Assembly (NCBI RefSeq): GCF_000826085.1
Contig: NZ_CCYM01000002.1
Location: forward strand, 930,001-994,000
Direction: 5' to 3'
Length of the DNA stretch: 64,000 nt
From: Nigerium massiliense
GTDB taxonomy: Bacteria; Actinomycetota; Actinomycetes; Propionibacteriales; Propionibacteriaceae
Below the pieces are notes generated by a model. The model had not been told where the DNA came from, did no database searches, and saw only the letters and a program-made list of their open reading frames with translations. Of this stretch, positions 45,155 to 54,739 are shown in pieces. Made by a program: the position numbers and the translations under genes. Position 1 is the stretch's first letter, and the number at the start of each line of letters is the position of its first letter.

Positions 45155-45335
45155 GGAGGGTGCGTGCACATCGGGACAGGAGGGTGCGTGCGCACCCGGG
45201 CACCGGACAGGTGTGCGCACCGGCACTGGAGGGTGCAGGCGCATCGGGACAGGAGGGTGCGTGCGCACCGGACAGCGGACCGGCGTGCGCCCGCGACGGG
45301 AGGGTGCCTGCGCCCGTGGATCGCCCTCCGGCGCG
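45155..45335. repeat. Higher-order tandem repeat (about 73-bp period)
   Basis: The word GGAGGGTGC followed by TGCGC or a variant starts at 45155, 45179, 45228, 45252 and 45299. The spacing alternates 24, 49, 24, 47, so the real unit is about 73 bp (45155-45227, then 45228-45298, then a partial third). Frames through it encode low-complexity Arg/Gly/His strings and are not believable genes. It ends 37 bp before the second 119-bp element. Confidence 0.85.
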
Positions 45336-45371
45336 AGCGTGCCCGGCGGGTCTCGGGGCGCCGATGGAAGG

Positions 45372-45490
45372 CATAACGGGATTATCCTGCCAGTCCCTGG
45401 CGCAGCATCTTCTTTATATGGCGGTGGTAAGGGGTTTTGTCGCACAAGGGCGGGTGACGCGAAATCTAGCGGCAGGATAATCCCGTTATG
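45372..45490. repeat. 119-bp element, copy 2, with perfect terminal inverted repeats
   Basis: Same length and same 18-bp termini as the copy at 13813-13931: CATAACGGGATTATCCTG (45372-45389) and its complement (45473-45490). Here the pairing is perfect for 20 bp. The interior (83 bp) differs, but read in reverse it shares the order CATAT, GCGCCAG and TGG with copy 1. No ORF and no visible target duplication are present. It lies between the repeat array and the quinone reductase gene. Confidence 0.85.
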
Positions 45491-45627
45491 AACCGGCGCC
45501 CGGGGCGGCGGGGCTCACCGGCGACGGTCTTCATCCTCCGTTGCACGGCCTTCGCCGGCTCAGCGATGCAGGTTCGGTGCGGAAGTCGCCTCCGGCGCAG
45601 GTCGCGGACGTCTGGCAGGCTGGGGCC

Positions 45628-46599
45628 ATGCGAGCGATCACGACCGCCGACGCCGGCGGGCCAGAGGTACTGACCGTGTCCGATGTTCCGTCCCCCCAGG
45701 TGAACCGAGGGGAGCTGCTGATCGAGGTGACGGCCGCCGGGGTGAACCGCGCGGACGTCCTGCAGCGGCAGGGCCACTACCCGCCGCCGCCCGGCATCAG
45801 TGAGGTGATCGGGCTGGAGGTGTCCGGCACCGTGGCCGAGGTCGGCGAGGGCGTCGACGGCTGGAGCGTCGGCGACCCGTGCGTGGCGCTGCTCGCCGGT
45901 GGCGGCTACGCCGAATACGTCGTGGCGCCCGCGGGGCAGGTCATCCCGCCGCCCGAGGGCGTCGATCTCGTCACCGCGGCGGGGATCGTCGAGGTGGCGG
46001 CCACCGTCGTATCGAACATGGCCCACGTCAACCTGGCGGACGGCGAGACGTTCCTGGTGCACGGGGGCACGGGCGGCATCGGCAGCTTCGCCATCCAGTA
46101 CGCGAAGGCCCGCGGCTGCCGCGTCGCCACCACCGCGGGCTCGCCCGACAAGGTCGAGCTCTGCCGCGAGCTCGGCGCCGACATCGCCCTCGATTACCAC
46201 GACGACTGGGTCTCTGCGCTCAAGCAGGCCACGGACGGCTACGGCGCCGACGTCATCTTGGACGTCATGGGCGCGAAGTACCTGTCCGCCAACGTGAAGG
46301 CGCTGGCCCGTCTCGGACGCCTCGTCGTCATCGGCATGCAGGGCGGTGTGAAGGGCGAGCTGAACCTCAACGCCCTGCTGACCAAGTGCGCCACGGTCAC
46401 CGCGACGTCGCTCCGGTTCCGTCCCCTGGACGAGAAGGCGGCCATCTGCGCTCGCGTCCGCGACGAGGTGTGGCCGCTGATCGAGCAGGGCAAGATCCGC
46501 CTCGCCGGAGAGACCCACTTCCCGATCGAGGACGTCCGCCGGGCCCACGAGCAACTCGAAGGCGGCGACAACCGGGGCAAGATCATCCTCACCCTCTGA
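45628..46599 (+). CDS. NAD(P)H-quinone oxidoreductase (zinc-free MDR family, PIG3-like)
   Basis: A 323-residue medium-chain reductase. Conserved parts are VTAAGVNRADVLQRQGHYPP, EVIGLEVSGTVAEVGEGVD, the NADP-binding VHGGTGGIGSFAIQYAKARG, and VILDVMGAKYLSANVKALA. The zinc ligands of alcohol dehydrogenases are absent, and the PPPPGISEVIG segment points to the PIG3-type quinone reductase subgroup. The ATG at 45628 begins the family N-terminus MRAITTADAGGPEVL. The gene is monocistronic. Confidence 0.87.
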   Translation: MRAITTADAGGPEVLTVSDVPSPQVNRGELLIEVTAAGVNRADVLQRQGHYPPPPGISEVIGLEVSGTVAEVGEGVDGWSVGDPCVALLAGGGYAEYVVAPAGQVIPPPEGVDLVTAAGIVEVAATVVSNMAHVNLADGETFLVHGGTGGIGSFAIQYAKARGCRVATTAGSPDKVELCRELGADIALDYHDDWVSALKQATDGYGADVILDVMGAKYLSANVKALARLGRLVVIGMQGGVKGELNLNALLTKCATVTATSLRFRPLDEKAAICARVRDEVWPLIEQGKIRLAGETHFPIEDVRRAHEQLEGGDNRGKIILTL

Positions 46600-46716
46600 G
46601 GAAAGAAGCGGGCCCGGGCATCAGAGGCGTCCGGGCACGCTGCCCGCGCGGTGCCGGGGCGTCGGGATGCGCGTGAACAGCCTCGCGGAACTGCTAAGGG
46701 GTGCTGCGGGCGTCCG

Positions 46717-48342
46717 CTACTGGGTCGGATGGTAGGCGCAGACGTCCTGGACGTCCGTGGCGGCGCTCGTCGTCGGGGACGCAGAGCCGCTCGGCGAGGC
46801 GCTCTTCGGCGCGCTGCTGGACGCCGCGGCGGACGACGGCGAGGGGGCTGCTGGCCGCGCGGGGTTCAGGGTGTCCTGGACGCGCTGGCGCACGACGTCC
46901 CAGTTCGGGTTGGTCGTCGAGAAGCCCTGCTGGTTGTTGATGAACGCGACCGACCGCATCTGCTGCCCTCGCACCTTCATCGCGAGCGGCACCAGCGACG
47001 ACAGCTGTGCGCTCGGGATGTCGGTCTTGATGATCTGGCGCCCGGCCTGGGTGATCCGCTCGTAGTTCGCGATCACCGTGCCGGGATTCGCCTGTTGCAC
47101 CACGGCGTTGATCACGCAGCGCTGGCGGATGCCCCGCTCGTAGTCGGTGACGCCGTAGCGTCCGCGGGCGTACCAGAGGGCGTCCATGCCGTTGAGGTGC
47201 TGGTTGGGGCCAGGGGCGAGCCAGCGGTCGGGCGGGTGGTTGATGCCCTTCTGCTTGTTGATCTCGCCGCCCATCGGCACGGGCTGGTTGACGTTCACGG
47301 TGACGCCGCCGAGGGCGTCGATGAACTGGACGAAACCGTCCATGTTGATCATCGCGTAGTAGTCGACGTCCAGGCCGAGCGCCTCCCCGACGGAGATCTT
47401 CAGTGCCTCGGCGCCCAGGTCGTCGACGCGGTGCCCGAGGATGTCGGGGCCGGTGATCTTGGGCAGGTTGTCGTACATCGAGTTGAGGAAGTAGTCGGCG
47501 TTCAGCGGGTGGCCGTCGGTGAATCCGTTCGGGAACTTCTGGTGCAGCGCGGTGCCCTCGGGGAACGGCATGCGCGCCGTCTGCCGCGGGATCTGGTACA
47601 GCACCGTGTCGCCGGTCCGCGTATTGACGGAGGCCAGGATCACCGTGTCGGTGCGGGCCCCAAGATCGATGGAACGCCCCTTACCCGAGTCGCCGCCGAG
47701 GATCAGGATGTTCAGGCGCGGCTTGTTCGCCCAGGGGTCGCGCAGCCCATCGAACGGCCCGGAGCCCGGGTTGCCCGAGGCCGGCGACGAGAAGACGTCC
47801 GAGACGAAGGACGCCTGGTCGTAGGCGCGGCGCGCGACGAAGAGCATGGGGGCCGCGATGAGAAACGACAGCAGCGCGATGACCAGGGCGCCGACGATGC
47901 GCTGCCACGCCTTGGCCGGGCGCGGACGCAGCGCCAAGTGCGTGACGATCAGCGACAGGATCCACACCACGGTCAGCACGATCAGCGCGATCCAGGCGAA
48001 CGTCAGCGAGGACGGCGTCACAGCCTGGGCGATGAGCCAGTCGCGTCCGGACGTCGCCACCCACACGGCGCCCGCGATCAGCAGGATCACCCCGCCGACC
48101 ATCAGGGCGCCCCACCAGCGGTAGCGGGTGCGCAGCAGCCCGGCCCCGGGAATGAGGGCACCGAGAAGGGGGTAGCCGAGGGACGCGGTGAAGTTCCGGC
48201 CCGGATCGGCGGCGTGCTGGGGCGCTTGGGCCGCCAGGTAGCTGCCGGTCGAACCCGAGCGATAAGGGAGAGAGTCCCCGTCGTCCGGCGTGCGCGCACG
48301 GCGCGGCCGCTGGGCGCGATACCCGGGACGCTCGGGGTTCAT
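46717..48342 (-). CDS. LytR-CpsA-Psr (LCP) family glycopolymer transferase
   Basis: A 541-residue membrane-anchored enzyme that attaches glycopolymers to peptidoglycan. A disordered basic N-terminus is followed by four hydrophobic helices (about residues 53-72, 78-98, 112-135 and 146-168). The LCP domain begins LNILILGGDSGKGRSIDLGA RTDTV, then shows VLYQIPRQTARMPFPEGTAL, INMDGFVQFIDALGGVTVNV and the WYARGRYGVTDYERGIRQR region with the catalytic arginines. The C-terminus is a Ser/Pro/Ala tail. LCP proteins with several N-terminal helices are common in actinomycetes. Confidence 0.87.
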   Translation of the reverse strand: MNPERPGYRAQRPRRARTPDDGDSLPYRSGSTGSYLAAQAPQHAADPGRNFTASLGYPLLGALIPGAGLLRTRYRWWGALMVGGVILLIAGAVWVATSGRDWLIAQAVTPSSLTFAWIALIVLTVVWILSLIVTHLALRPRPAKAWQRIVGALVIALLSFLIAAPMLFVARRAYDQASFVSDVFSSPASGNPGSGPFDGLRDPWANKPRLNILILGGDSGKGRSIDLGARTDTVILASVNTRTGDTVLYQIPRQTARMPFPEGTALHQKFPNGFTDGHPLNADYFLNSMYDNLPKITGPDILGHRVDDLGAEALKISVGEALGLDVDYYAMINMDGFVQFIDALGGVTVNVNQPVPMGGEINKQKGINHPPDRWLAPGPNQHLNGMDALWYARGRYGVTDYERGIRQRCVINAVVQQANPGTVIANYERITQAGRQIIKTDIPSAQLSSLVPLAMKVRGQQMRSVAFINNQQGFSTTNPNWDVVRQRVQDTLNPARPAAPSPSSAAASSSAPKSASPSGSASPTTSAATDVQDVCAYHPTQ

Positions 48343-48513
48343 CTAGGCTTCCTCACCTGTTCGTTGATTCCGTGAGCATAGTGGCCATGAAGACACCTGT
48401 TCGTCGCCCGAGGCTACTTCGACACGCCGAGTTTTCAACTGGCGAAAGGCAGCTCCACCCGTGGCGTGCTTTTGCCGTCTCCCGACCGCACCGGTAGGGT
48501 GTCACCTTGGTAA

Positions 48514-48604
48514 GGAGGCGTCGCCTAGTCCGGTCTATGGCGCCCGCCTGCTAAGCGGGTTTGGGACTTAAATCCCATCGCGGGTTCAAATCCCGCCGCC
48601 TCCG
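48514..48604 (+). tRNA. tRNA-Ser (anticodon GCT)
   Basis: A 91-nt type II tRNA. The acceptor stem GGAGGCG pairs with CGCCTCC, the anticodon loop is CTGCTAA (GCT), the variable arm is long, the T-arm is GCGGGTTCAAATCCCGC and the discriminator is G. CCA follows directly at 48605-48607. Confidence 0.95.
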
Positions 48605-48625
48605 CCACCGATGTCCATGGACGTC

Positions 48626-48665
48626 ACGAACGGCCCGGCCCCCTTGGGGGAGCCGGGCCGTTCGT
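48626..48665. terminator. Bidirectional hairpin terminator after tRNA-Ser(GCT) and pckG
   Basis: Perfect 14-bp arms ACGAACGGCCCGGC and GCCGGGCCGTTCGT surround a 12-base loop. It is placed between the convergent tRNA and pckG genes, so it can serve both. Confidence 0.88.
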
Positions 48666-48714
48666 CGCATCGGTGTCCGGGCGTCCGGCCGGGTTCCGGC
48701 CGGACGGCGACGGG

Positions 48715-50595
48715 TCAGGCGTTCGCCGAGGTCGCCTGCTTCGTGGAGGCCTGATCGTTCTCCGCCGCAAGGATGCGGTCGCGCAGGGCCGCCAACTCGA
48801 CCGTCATCTGCTCGGGCAGGGTCTCGCCGAAGCGCTCGAAGAAGTCCTCGGTGAGGTCAGCTTCGACGCCCCAGGCGTGCGGGTCGAGGTGGAAGATCTT
48901 CTCCATCGTCTCGTCGGACAGGTCCAGGCCGGACAGGTCGAGGTCGCCCTTCTTCGGCAGCCGGCCCGACAGGGCGTCCTCGGCGTCCAGCTCGCCCGCG
49001 ACGCGCTGCAGCGCCCACTTGATCGGACGCGAGTTGTCGCCGAAGCCCGGCCACATGAACTTGCCGTTCTCGTCCTTGCGGAACCAGTTGACCTGGAAGA
49101 TCTTCGGCGCCTTGTCGCCGAGGTCCTTGCCGACCTCCAGCCAGTGCGCCCAGTACTCGGCCATGTTGTAACCGCAGAACGGCAGCATGGCGAAGGGATC
49201 ACGCCGCAGGGCGCCCACGGCGCCCTCGGCCGCCGCGGTCTGCTCGGAGGAGACGGTCGCGCCGACGAAGACGCCCTGCTCCCAGTTGTACGACTCGGAG
49301 ATCAGCGGGACGTTGGTGGCGCGGCGTCCGCCGAACAGGATGACGTCGACGGGGACGCCGTGCGGGTCGTCCCAGTCGTCCGAGATGGACTCGGCCTGGT
49401 CGGCCGCGACCGTGAAGCGGCTGTTCGGGTGCGCCGCCGGGGTCTCGGACTCAGGCGTCCAGTCGTTGCCCTGCCAGTCGATCAGGTGCGCCGGCTTCTC
49501 GTCCGTGAGGCCCTCCCACCACACGTCGCCGTCGTCGGTGAGTGCCACGTTGGTGAAGATGACGTTCTTGTCGAGCGCGTGGAGCGCCGTCGGGTTGGTC
49601 GCCTCCGAGGTGCCGGGGGCGACGCCGAAGAATCCGGCCTCGGGGTTGATGGCGTAGAGGCGGCCGTCCTTGCCCTTGCGCATCCAGGCGATGTCGTCGC
49701 CGATGGTCTCGACCTTCATGCCCTCGATCGTCGGGCGCAGCATGGCCAGGTTGGTCTTGCCGCAGGCGGACGGGAAGGCCGCGGTCAGGTGGAAGACGCG
49801 GTCCTTGTCGTCGGTGATCTTGAGGATGAGCATGTGTTCGGCCAGCCAGCCCTCGTCGTGGGCCAGGGCGGACGCGATGCGCAGCGCGTAGCACTTCTTG
49901 CCCAGCAGCGCGTTGCCGCCGTAGCCGGAGCCGTAGGACCAAATCTCGCGGGTCTCCGGGAAGTGCGTGATGTACTTCTCGTCGTTGCACGGCCACGCGA
50001 CGTCCTCGCGCGTGTTGCCGTCGGCGTCCACGAGCGGGTAGCCGACGCTGTGGACGCCCGGCACCCAGAACTCGCCCGTGGCGATCTGCTTGAGCGCGGG
50101 ATCGCCCATGCGGGTCATGATGCGCATGCTGATGACGACGTAGGGGGAGTCGGTGATCTCGACGCCCAGGCGGGAGATGTCGCCACCCACCGGGCCCATC
50201 GAGAACGGGATGACGTACATCGTGCGTCCCCGCATGCAGCCGTCGAAGAGGCCCTTGAGGGTCTCCTTCATCTCCTTGGGGTCGGCCCAGTTGTTGGTGG
50301 GGCCGGCGTCCTCAGCCTTCTCGGTGCAGATGTAGGTGCGCGACTCGACGCGAGCCACGTCGGACGCGGAGGAGCGGGCCAGGTAGGAGTTGGGACGCTT
50401 CTCCTCGTTGAGCTTGATGAGGGTGCCCTGAGCGACCATCTCTTCGCAGATTCGGTCGTACTCCTCCTGCGAGCCGTCGGCCCAGTAGACGTCGGCTGGC
50501 TTCGTCAGTTGTGCGATCTCGCTGACCCAGGCGATCAGATCCTCGGGGGCGTCGGCCGGGGCACCGGCCTTGATCTGGTTGGCATCGACGGGCAT
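48715..50595 (-). CDS. pckG: Phosphoenolpyruvate carboxykinase (GTP)
   Basis: A 626-residue GTP-dependent PEPCK interconverting oxaloacetate and PEP, central to gluconeogenesis and anaplerosis. The kinase P-loop/PEPCK motif [14 protein letters not shown] includes the reactive cysteine. The oxaloacetate region has [18 protein letters not shown], the metal site is [20 protein letters not shown], and the GTP region has [19 protein letters not shown]. The ATG at 50595 follows AGAGGAGAAGC. A longer in-frame reading to 50754 lacks similarity. The upstream region (to 50760) has an AT-rich imperfect palindrome centred on GATATC at 50747, of uncertain meaning. Confidence 0.95.
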   Translation of the reverse strand: MPVDANQIKAGAPADAPEDLIAWVSEIAQLTKPADVYWADGSQEEYDRICEEMVAQGTLIKLNEEKRPNSYLARSSASDVARVESRTYICTEKAEDAGPTNNWADPKEMKETLKGLFDGCMRGRTMYVIPFSMGPVGGDISRLGVEITDSPYVVISMRIMTRMGDPALKQIATGEFWVPGVHSVGYPLVDADGNTREDVAWPCNDEKYITHFPETREIWSYGSGYGGNALLGKKCYALRIASALAHDEGWLAEHMLILKITDDKDRVFHLTAAFPSACGKTNLAMLRPTIEGMKVETIGDDIAWMRKGKDGRLYAINPEAGFFGVAPGTSEATNPTALHALDKNVIFTNVALTDDGDVWWEGLTDEKPAHLIDWQGNDWTPESETPAAHPNSRFTVAADQAESISDDWDDPHGVPVDVILFGGRRATNVPLISESYNWEQGVFVGATVSSEQTAAAEGAVGALRRDPFAMLPFCGYNMAEYWAHWLEVGKDLGDKAPKIFQVNWFRKDENGKFMWPGFGDNSRPIKWALQRVAGELDAEDALSGRLPKKGDLDLSGLDLSDETMEKIFHLDPHAWGVEADLTEDFFERFGETLPEQMTVELAALRDRILAAENDQASTKQATSANA

Positions 50596-50887
50596 GCTTC
50601 TCCTCTTTTCGCCCGCCACTGCGCTGCGGTGAGAAGCGGCGAGCATCGTTGACCCTTTAACAGAACCGCTGTACCCATCTTGCCCCATGAGACGACGGAG
50701 TGCACATCGTCCCGGGCTGAACCGCGGGCCCAGCAAATTATCTCTCGATATCAAGGTATCGCGGATCCTCCTGGCTGGCTAGGGTCGGTCCGTCCGGTGG
50801 GGCGCCCGACGCGCTCTGTCGGAGCGCTGCGGTTTTGCGCTGGGAGACCGAAGGGGTAAAGTGTCCTAACGGTTGCTGATCAGCCAA

Positions 50888-50960
50888 GCGCTCGTGGCTC
50901 AACGGATAGAGCATCTGACTACGGATCAGAAGGTTGGGGGTTCGAATCCCTCCGAGCGCG
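50888..50960 (+). tRNA. tRNA-Arg (anticodon ACG)
   Basis: A 73-nt tRNA. The acceptor GCGCTCG pairs with CGAGCGC, the D-loop is GGCTCAACGGATAGAGC, the anticodon loop is ACTACGGA (ACG, read as inosine-CG), the T-arm is GGGTTCGAATCCC and the discriminator is G. CCA is encoded at 50961-50963. Confidence 0.96.
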
Positions 50961-50966
50961 CCACAC

Positions 50967-50994
50967 GCCCCGCATCGATCATTCGGTGCGGGGC
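50967..50994 (+). terminator. Terminator after tRNA-Arg
   Basis: Arms GCCCCGCA and TGCGGGGC with a 12-base loop start 3 bp after the encoded CCA and are followed by TCGTGTTTCTTCTT, a T-rich tract fitting intrinsic termination. Confidence 0.85.
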
Positions 50995-51196
50995 ATCGTG
51001 TTTCTTCTTGGGCGCTCCGCGTCGGTGGGGATCCCACGCCCGCGACCGCGGAAAAAGCTGCTGACAAGGTCAAACCGAACTCGGGGCGGCGCAGCCGAGC
51101 CCACTGGCCGGGTGCTGAGCAAACGCTTTACGCGGCATCCCTCCGGCGGTAGCGTGCACACGCTGCGCACCACCTGGGTGCTCACGGTCGCCGCCG

Positions 51197-51790
51197 AACC
51201 TCGGCATCGGGCTGCCGACGCTGATCCCGAACTTCCTCCCCGACGGGGTGCACGTGATCATGCACTCGGAGAACGGCATCCTCGGTACCGGGCGTTACCC
51301 GTACGAGGAGGAGGTGGACCCCGACCTGGTGAACGCCGGCAAGGAGACCGTCACGATGAACCCGGGCGGGTCGTACTTCGACTCGGCGCTGAGCTTCGCG
51401 ATGATCCGCGGGGCGCACCTGGACGTCGCGGTACTCGGCGGCATGGAGGTGGCCTGCAACGGCGACCTCGCCAACTGGATGGTGCCCGGCAAGCTCGTGA
51501 AGGGCATGGGCGGCGCCATAGACCTGGTCCACGGCGCCCAGAAAGTCATCGTGCTGATGGATCACCAGAACAAGCGCGGCGAGTCGAAGGTGCTCGCGTC
51601 CTGCACGCTCCCGTTGACCGGCGAGGCCGTGGTGAAGCGGGTGATCACCAACCTGGGCGTCCTGGACTGCGCGGGCACCCACTATGTCCTGCGCGAGCTC
51701 GCTCCCGGGGTCAGCGTGGACGACATCGTGGCCGCGACGGACGCCCGGGTGGAGACCTCCCACCTGGTCGGCTCGGCCGAGGGAGAGTAG
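51197..51790 (+). pseudogene. 3-oxoacid CoA-transferase subunit B (ScoB/AtoA), N-terminus missing
   Basis: From 51197 the frame reads [20 protein letters not shown], then [59 protein letters not shown] and [18 protein letters not shown]. This covers about 195 of the usual 215 residues of the beta subunit, including the catalytic Glu in SENGI. The N-terminal about 20 residues and a proper start codon are absent. Upstream sequence is unrelated, and the A-subunit gene is missing. It is likely a deletion remnant downstream of the tRNA-Arg terminator. Confidence 0.78.
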
Positions 51791-51939
51791 GAACTCGCGC
51801 GGCTGGGCGCTTCCGGACCCGGCGCCGGCGCCATCAAGCCCACCCGACGCCCACGCTTCCCGTGCCGCGGGAGGGTAGGGTGGCGCTGTTTGCGACTAGT
51901 GTCCCAGATGAACGGCAACGGCGCCTGGGAGGTCGCGGG

Positions 51940-52557
51940 ATGAAGAGGCAGACGGTCCGGTGGGCAGTGCTGGGGGCAGGCCTGACGATGATGCTGGCCG
52001 GCTGCGCCGGGACCACGGCATCACCACGCGAGCAGCCCACGGTCACGGTGACCGTCGAGTCGTCGCCTAGTCCGACGATGACCGCCGGGAGGACGTCCGA
52101 GCCGGCGGCGTCGGGCTCGGCCACGAAGAGGGCCAGCAGGGCGGAGGCGGGGACGACGGTCCCCATAGGGACGGAAGAAGAGGCCGACTTCGTGAGCCCG
52201 TCGGGCCGCATCTGGTGTGGGATCACCAGGAACCGTGGGTGGTGCATGTTCCCCGACGGGATGGACCGCACCGGCATGCCGTCCGGCAAGCAGGAGTGTC
52301 GGGAAAGCTTCGGCGACTACCAGATCGTGGAGGTCTCGCCCGAGGGAGTGACCTTCCAGTGCGGCGGGGACCCGGGGTATTGGGCGGAACCGGGAGGCGT
52401 GGGCACGAGGTGGGCCGAGGGTCGTGACGTGCCCATCGTGGACAGCATGGTGAGCCTGCCCTACGGCTGGACGCTGGCCAGTCCGCGGGTCCTCTGCACG
52501 AGCGCCCGCAACGGCGTGACTGCCCGCTGGGGAAGCTGTCCGGCTTGGTCTCGCTGA
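51940..52557 (+). pseudogene. Lipoprotein, C-terminus replaced at a deletion junction
   Basis: The ATG at 51940 begins a lipoprotein signal peptide (WAVLGAGLTMMLAGC, lipobox LAGC), then a Ser/Thr/Pro linker and a domain with conserved cysteines (PSGRIWCGITRNRGWCMFPD, QECRESFGDYQIVEV, VTFQCGGDPGYW, LPYGWTLASPRVLCTSARNG). Relatives continue through a second Cys and a GF..SR ending. Here, after about 52515, the frame runs 12 codons into sequence that is antisense to a PAP2 gene. The last disulfide partner is therefore lost. About 205 residues would be made. Confidence 0.68.
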
Positions 52558-52969
52558 GCAGCGCGTGCACGGCGAGGTACGGCGGGCGCGGACGCTGGAA
52601 GATCAGCTTCGCGGCGCCGACCGAGAGCCAGCCGATGATCGTGGCCCCCACCAGCGCGGCGGCGCAGGCGCGGTTGCGCGTCCAGACGACGAGGCCGGCC
52701 ACCGCCAGCAGCACCGGCCCGACGATCGGGCCCAGGACGAACTGGATGGCCAGCGACAAGGAGACGAGCGCAGCGACACGGGAGGAGGAGATCTGCTCGT
52801 CCAGGGCCAGTTCGCCGGTGCACGGTGAGCCGAGGCGCAGCAGGACGAATCCGAGGACCAATCCGGCCGCGATCCCCAAGGTCCCCGTGACCCACCAGGG
52901 CCACGGGGACCGCCCGGCGTGCCGGACGTCCTCTCTCGTCTTCGGACGTTCGGCCAACGACGCGGACAT
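52518..52969 (-). pseudogene. PAP2-family phosphatase, truncated after the second motif begins
   Basis: From ATG 52969 about 150 codons encode a membrane phosphatase N-terminus: a cytoplasmic leader (MSASLAERPKTREDV), three hydrophobic helices and motif 1 in KLIFQRPRPPYLAVHALLSE. It then reads DSFPSG, where the motif 2 His should follow. The next codon is Gln and similarity ends. The third motif and the rest are missing. The break coincides with the break in the lipoprotein gene on the opposite strand. Confidence 0.75.
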
Positions 52970-53227
52970 GGGACCCCTCTCCACCTCGGGGCGGGTTCTC
53001 GCGGGTCTCGCCCGGCGACCACCCACCGTCCGCAGACACCAGGGTGGCCGCCCGCCATAAGAGGACGCTGAGTCCTGATCCGTCACCCGGGTGGCCGTCC
53101 TCAGCCTCCTCTTCGGGTGCCGCGGCACCATCGTGCGGAGAGCGGTTCTCGACGGCGCCGCGGCCCAGCGCCTCCGGATCTGGAGGGGGTGACGGTTCTG
53201 CCGGGGCCGAGAACGGAGGGGAGCATC

Positions 53228-53863
53228 GTGCTGGATTCCTGGCTGAGCGCCCTTCCCGCCGCGGCCGTCTACCTCGTCGTGGGACTCATGGTGGGGGCCG
53301 AAAGCCTCGGCGTGCCTCTGCCGGGCGAGACGGCGATCGTGGTCGCGGCGCTGATCACCGCCCAGCCGAACTCGTCCGTCTCGGTGACGTGGGTCGCCGT
53401 TGCCGCCATGGCCGGGGCGATCTGCGGCAACTCCGTGGGCTACGCCGTCGGGCGGCGCTTCGGGCCGCGCCTGCTGACGTTCCTGGGACGCCGGTTCCCC
53501 GCCCACTGGTCGCCCGACCACGTGGCCTACGCCGAGCACCTCTTCGGCCACTACGGCATGCGCACGGTGTTCGCGGCGCGGTTCACCGCCCTGTTGCGGA
53601 TGACCGCCGGGCCCCTGGCCGGGACGCTGAAGATGCCGTACTGGCGGTTCCTGCTGGCCAACGCCTCCAGGGCGATCTGTTGGGCCGGCGGCATCACCTA
53701 CCTGGTGCACCTGCTGGGAACCGCCGCGCACCGATGGATCTCCGGCGCCAGCTGGGTGCTGTTGGCCGTCATCGTTCTCGCCGTCCTCGGGTTCGGGAGG
53801 CTGGCCGCGCGCGCGTTCCAGCACGGGCTGAAGCGCTTCCTGGCCGAGCGCGCCGAGGCGTAA
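53228..53863 (+). CDS. DedA-family membrane protein
   Basis: A 211-residue SNARE-associated/DedA protein, a family now linked to undecaprenyl-phosphate or phospholipid flipping. Conserved features are ESLGVPLPGETAIVVAALIT, the GNSVGYAVGRRFGPRLL loop, FGHYGMRTVFAARFTALLR and GPLAGTLKMPYWRFLLANAS, with four to five membrane segments. The GTG at 53228 follows GGAGGGGAGC. An in-frame upstream extension has no similarity. It is convergent with the GntR gene. Confidence 0.85.
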   Translation: MLDSWLSALPAAAVYLVVGLMVGAESLGVPLPGETAIVVAALITAQPNSSVSVTWVAVAAMAGAICGNSVGYAVGRRFGPRLLTFLGRRFPAHWSPDHVAYAEHLFGHYGMRTVFAARFTALLRMTAGPLAGTLKMPYWRFLLANASRAICWAGGITYLVHLLGTAAHRWISGASWVLLAVIVLAVLGFGRLAARAFQHGLKRFLAERAEA

Positions 53864-53900
53864 GGCGAGCCGCCGCGGCGATGCTCGACCGTCGGCCGGT

Positions 53901-54602
53901 TCAGTCGGCGGTGACCTCGACGGTCTCGCCGGCGAAGAAGTGCTCCACGGCGATGAGCGGACGGCCGCCGGCGCGGTCGGCGTCCACACCCCGAACGCGC
54001 AGTGCGGGGTCCCCGGGGTTGACCGGCAAGACGTCGGCGACCCGGGCGTCCGCGCAGACGGCCGCGAAACTGCGGGGTCCCTGCAGCGTCTCCAGTCCGT
54101 AGCGTTCGCGCAGCACGCTCTCCAGCCGACCCGAGGACGGCCACCAGTCGGCGATGTCGCCCAGGACATCCGAACGGAACCAAGCGAACGTGAGCCCCCA
54201 GGGTGCCCCGTCGACGAGCAGGACGGTGGTGAGCAGGACGGCGGCGTCCTCGGTGCCGAAACCGGCGTGCGGGGGAGCGATCTCCTGGCGCACGTCCAGA
54301 AGCCTCAGGGTGACGGGGACTCCGCCGTCCCGCAGCTGGGCGTCGAGGCCGACGCTGTGGTCGAGACGTACCAGGCGCCGCGGTGGCTGCTCGCGCAGGA
54401 ACGTCCCCTTGCCCTGGTGGGCGTAGATCAAGCCGCGGCGGGTCAGGGAGCCCAGCGCCTCGCGGACCGTCAGCCGGTTCACCCCGAACCGCTCGGCGAG
54501 GGACGCCGTGCTGGGCAGTCGGCCGCCGGGTTCGAGGTGGGTCAGGATCGTCGCCTCGATCGCCGCCGCGATCTGGAGGTAGCGGGGCTCGGAGGCGGTC
54601 AT
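53901..54602 (-). CDS. GntR-family regulator with UTRA domain (HutC/PhnF type)
   Basis: A 233-residue regulator. The N-terminal GntR winged helix reads PRYLQIAAAIEATILTHLEP, LPSTASLAERFGVNRLTVRE and ALGSLTRRGLIYAHQGKGTF. The UTRA effector domain follows from about residue 85 to the end (AVLLTTVLLVDGAPWGLTFA). UTRA proteins sense small phosphorylated or sugar-like ligands. No phn or amino-sugar operon is adjacent, so its targets are unknown. The ATG at 54602 is well positioned. Confidence 0.85.
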   Translation of the reverse strand: MTASEPRYLQIAAAIEATILTHLEPGGRLPSTASLAERFGVNRLTVREALGSLTRRGLIYAHQGKGTFLREQPPRRLVRLDHSVGLDAQLRDGGVPVTLRLLDVRQEIAPPHAGFGTEDAAVLLTTVLLVDGAPWGLTFAWFRSDVLGDIADWWPSSGRLESVLRERYGLETLQGPRSFAAVCADARVADVLPVNPGDPALRVRGVDADRAGGRPLIAVEHFFAGETVEVTAD

Positions 54603-54739
54603 GCGGGTTCCTTGCGGGGAGGGGCTGTCCCGGTGGGCTGGTTCCCTGTGTAGGCACCGGAGGTGTGGTCGATGCGACGCCTGGGCGAGGGGCCGGTGAA
54701 CGCTGGGTGACGGGTCGGGGCCCGGGCTAGGTTGGCGGG

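Noticed and set aside
45155..45335. Possible CRISPR array
   Set aside because: The spacing alternates 24 and 48 bp, the intervening sequences are themselves repeated, and no cas gene is present.
45059..45376. Open frames of about 105 codons on both strands across the repeat array
   Set aside because: They consist of low-complexity Arg/Gly/His or Ala/Pro strings produced by the repeat itself, start inside a tRNA, and have no ribosome site or similarity.
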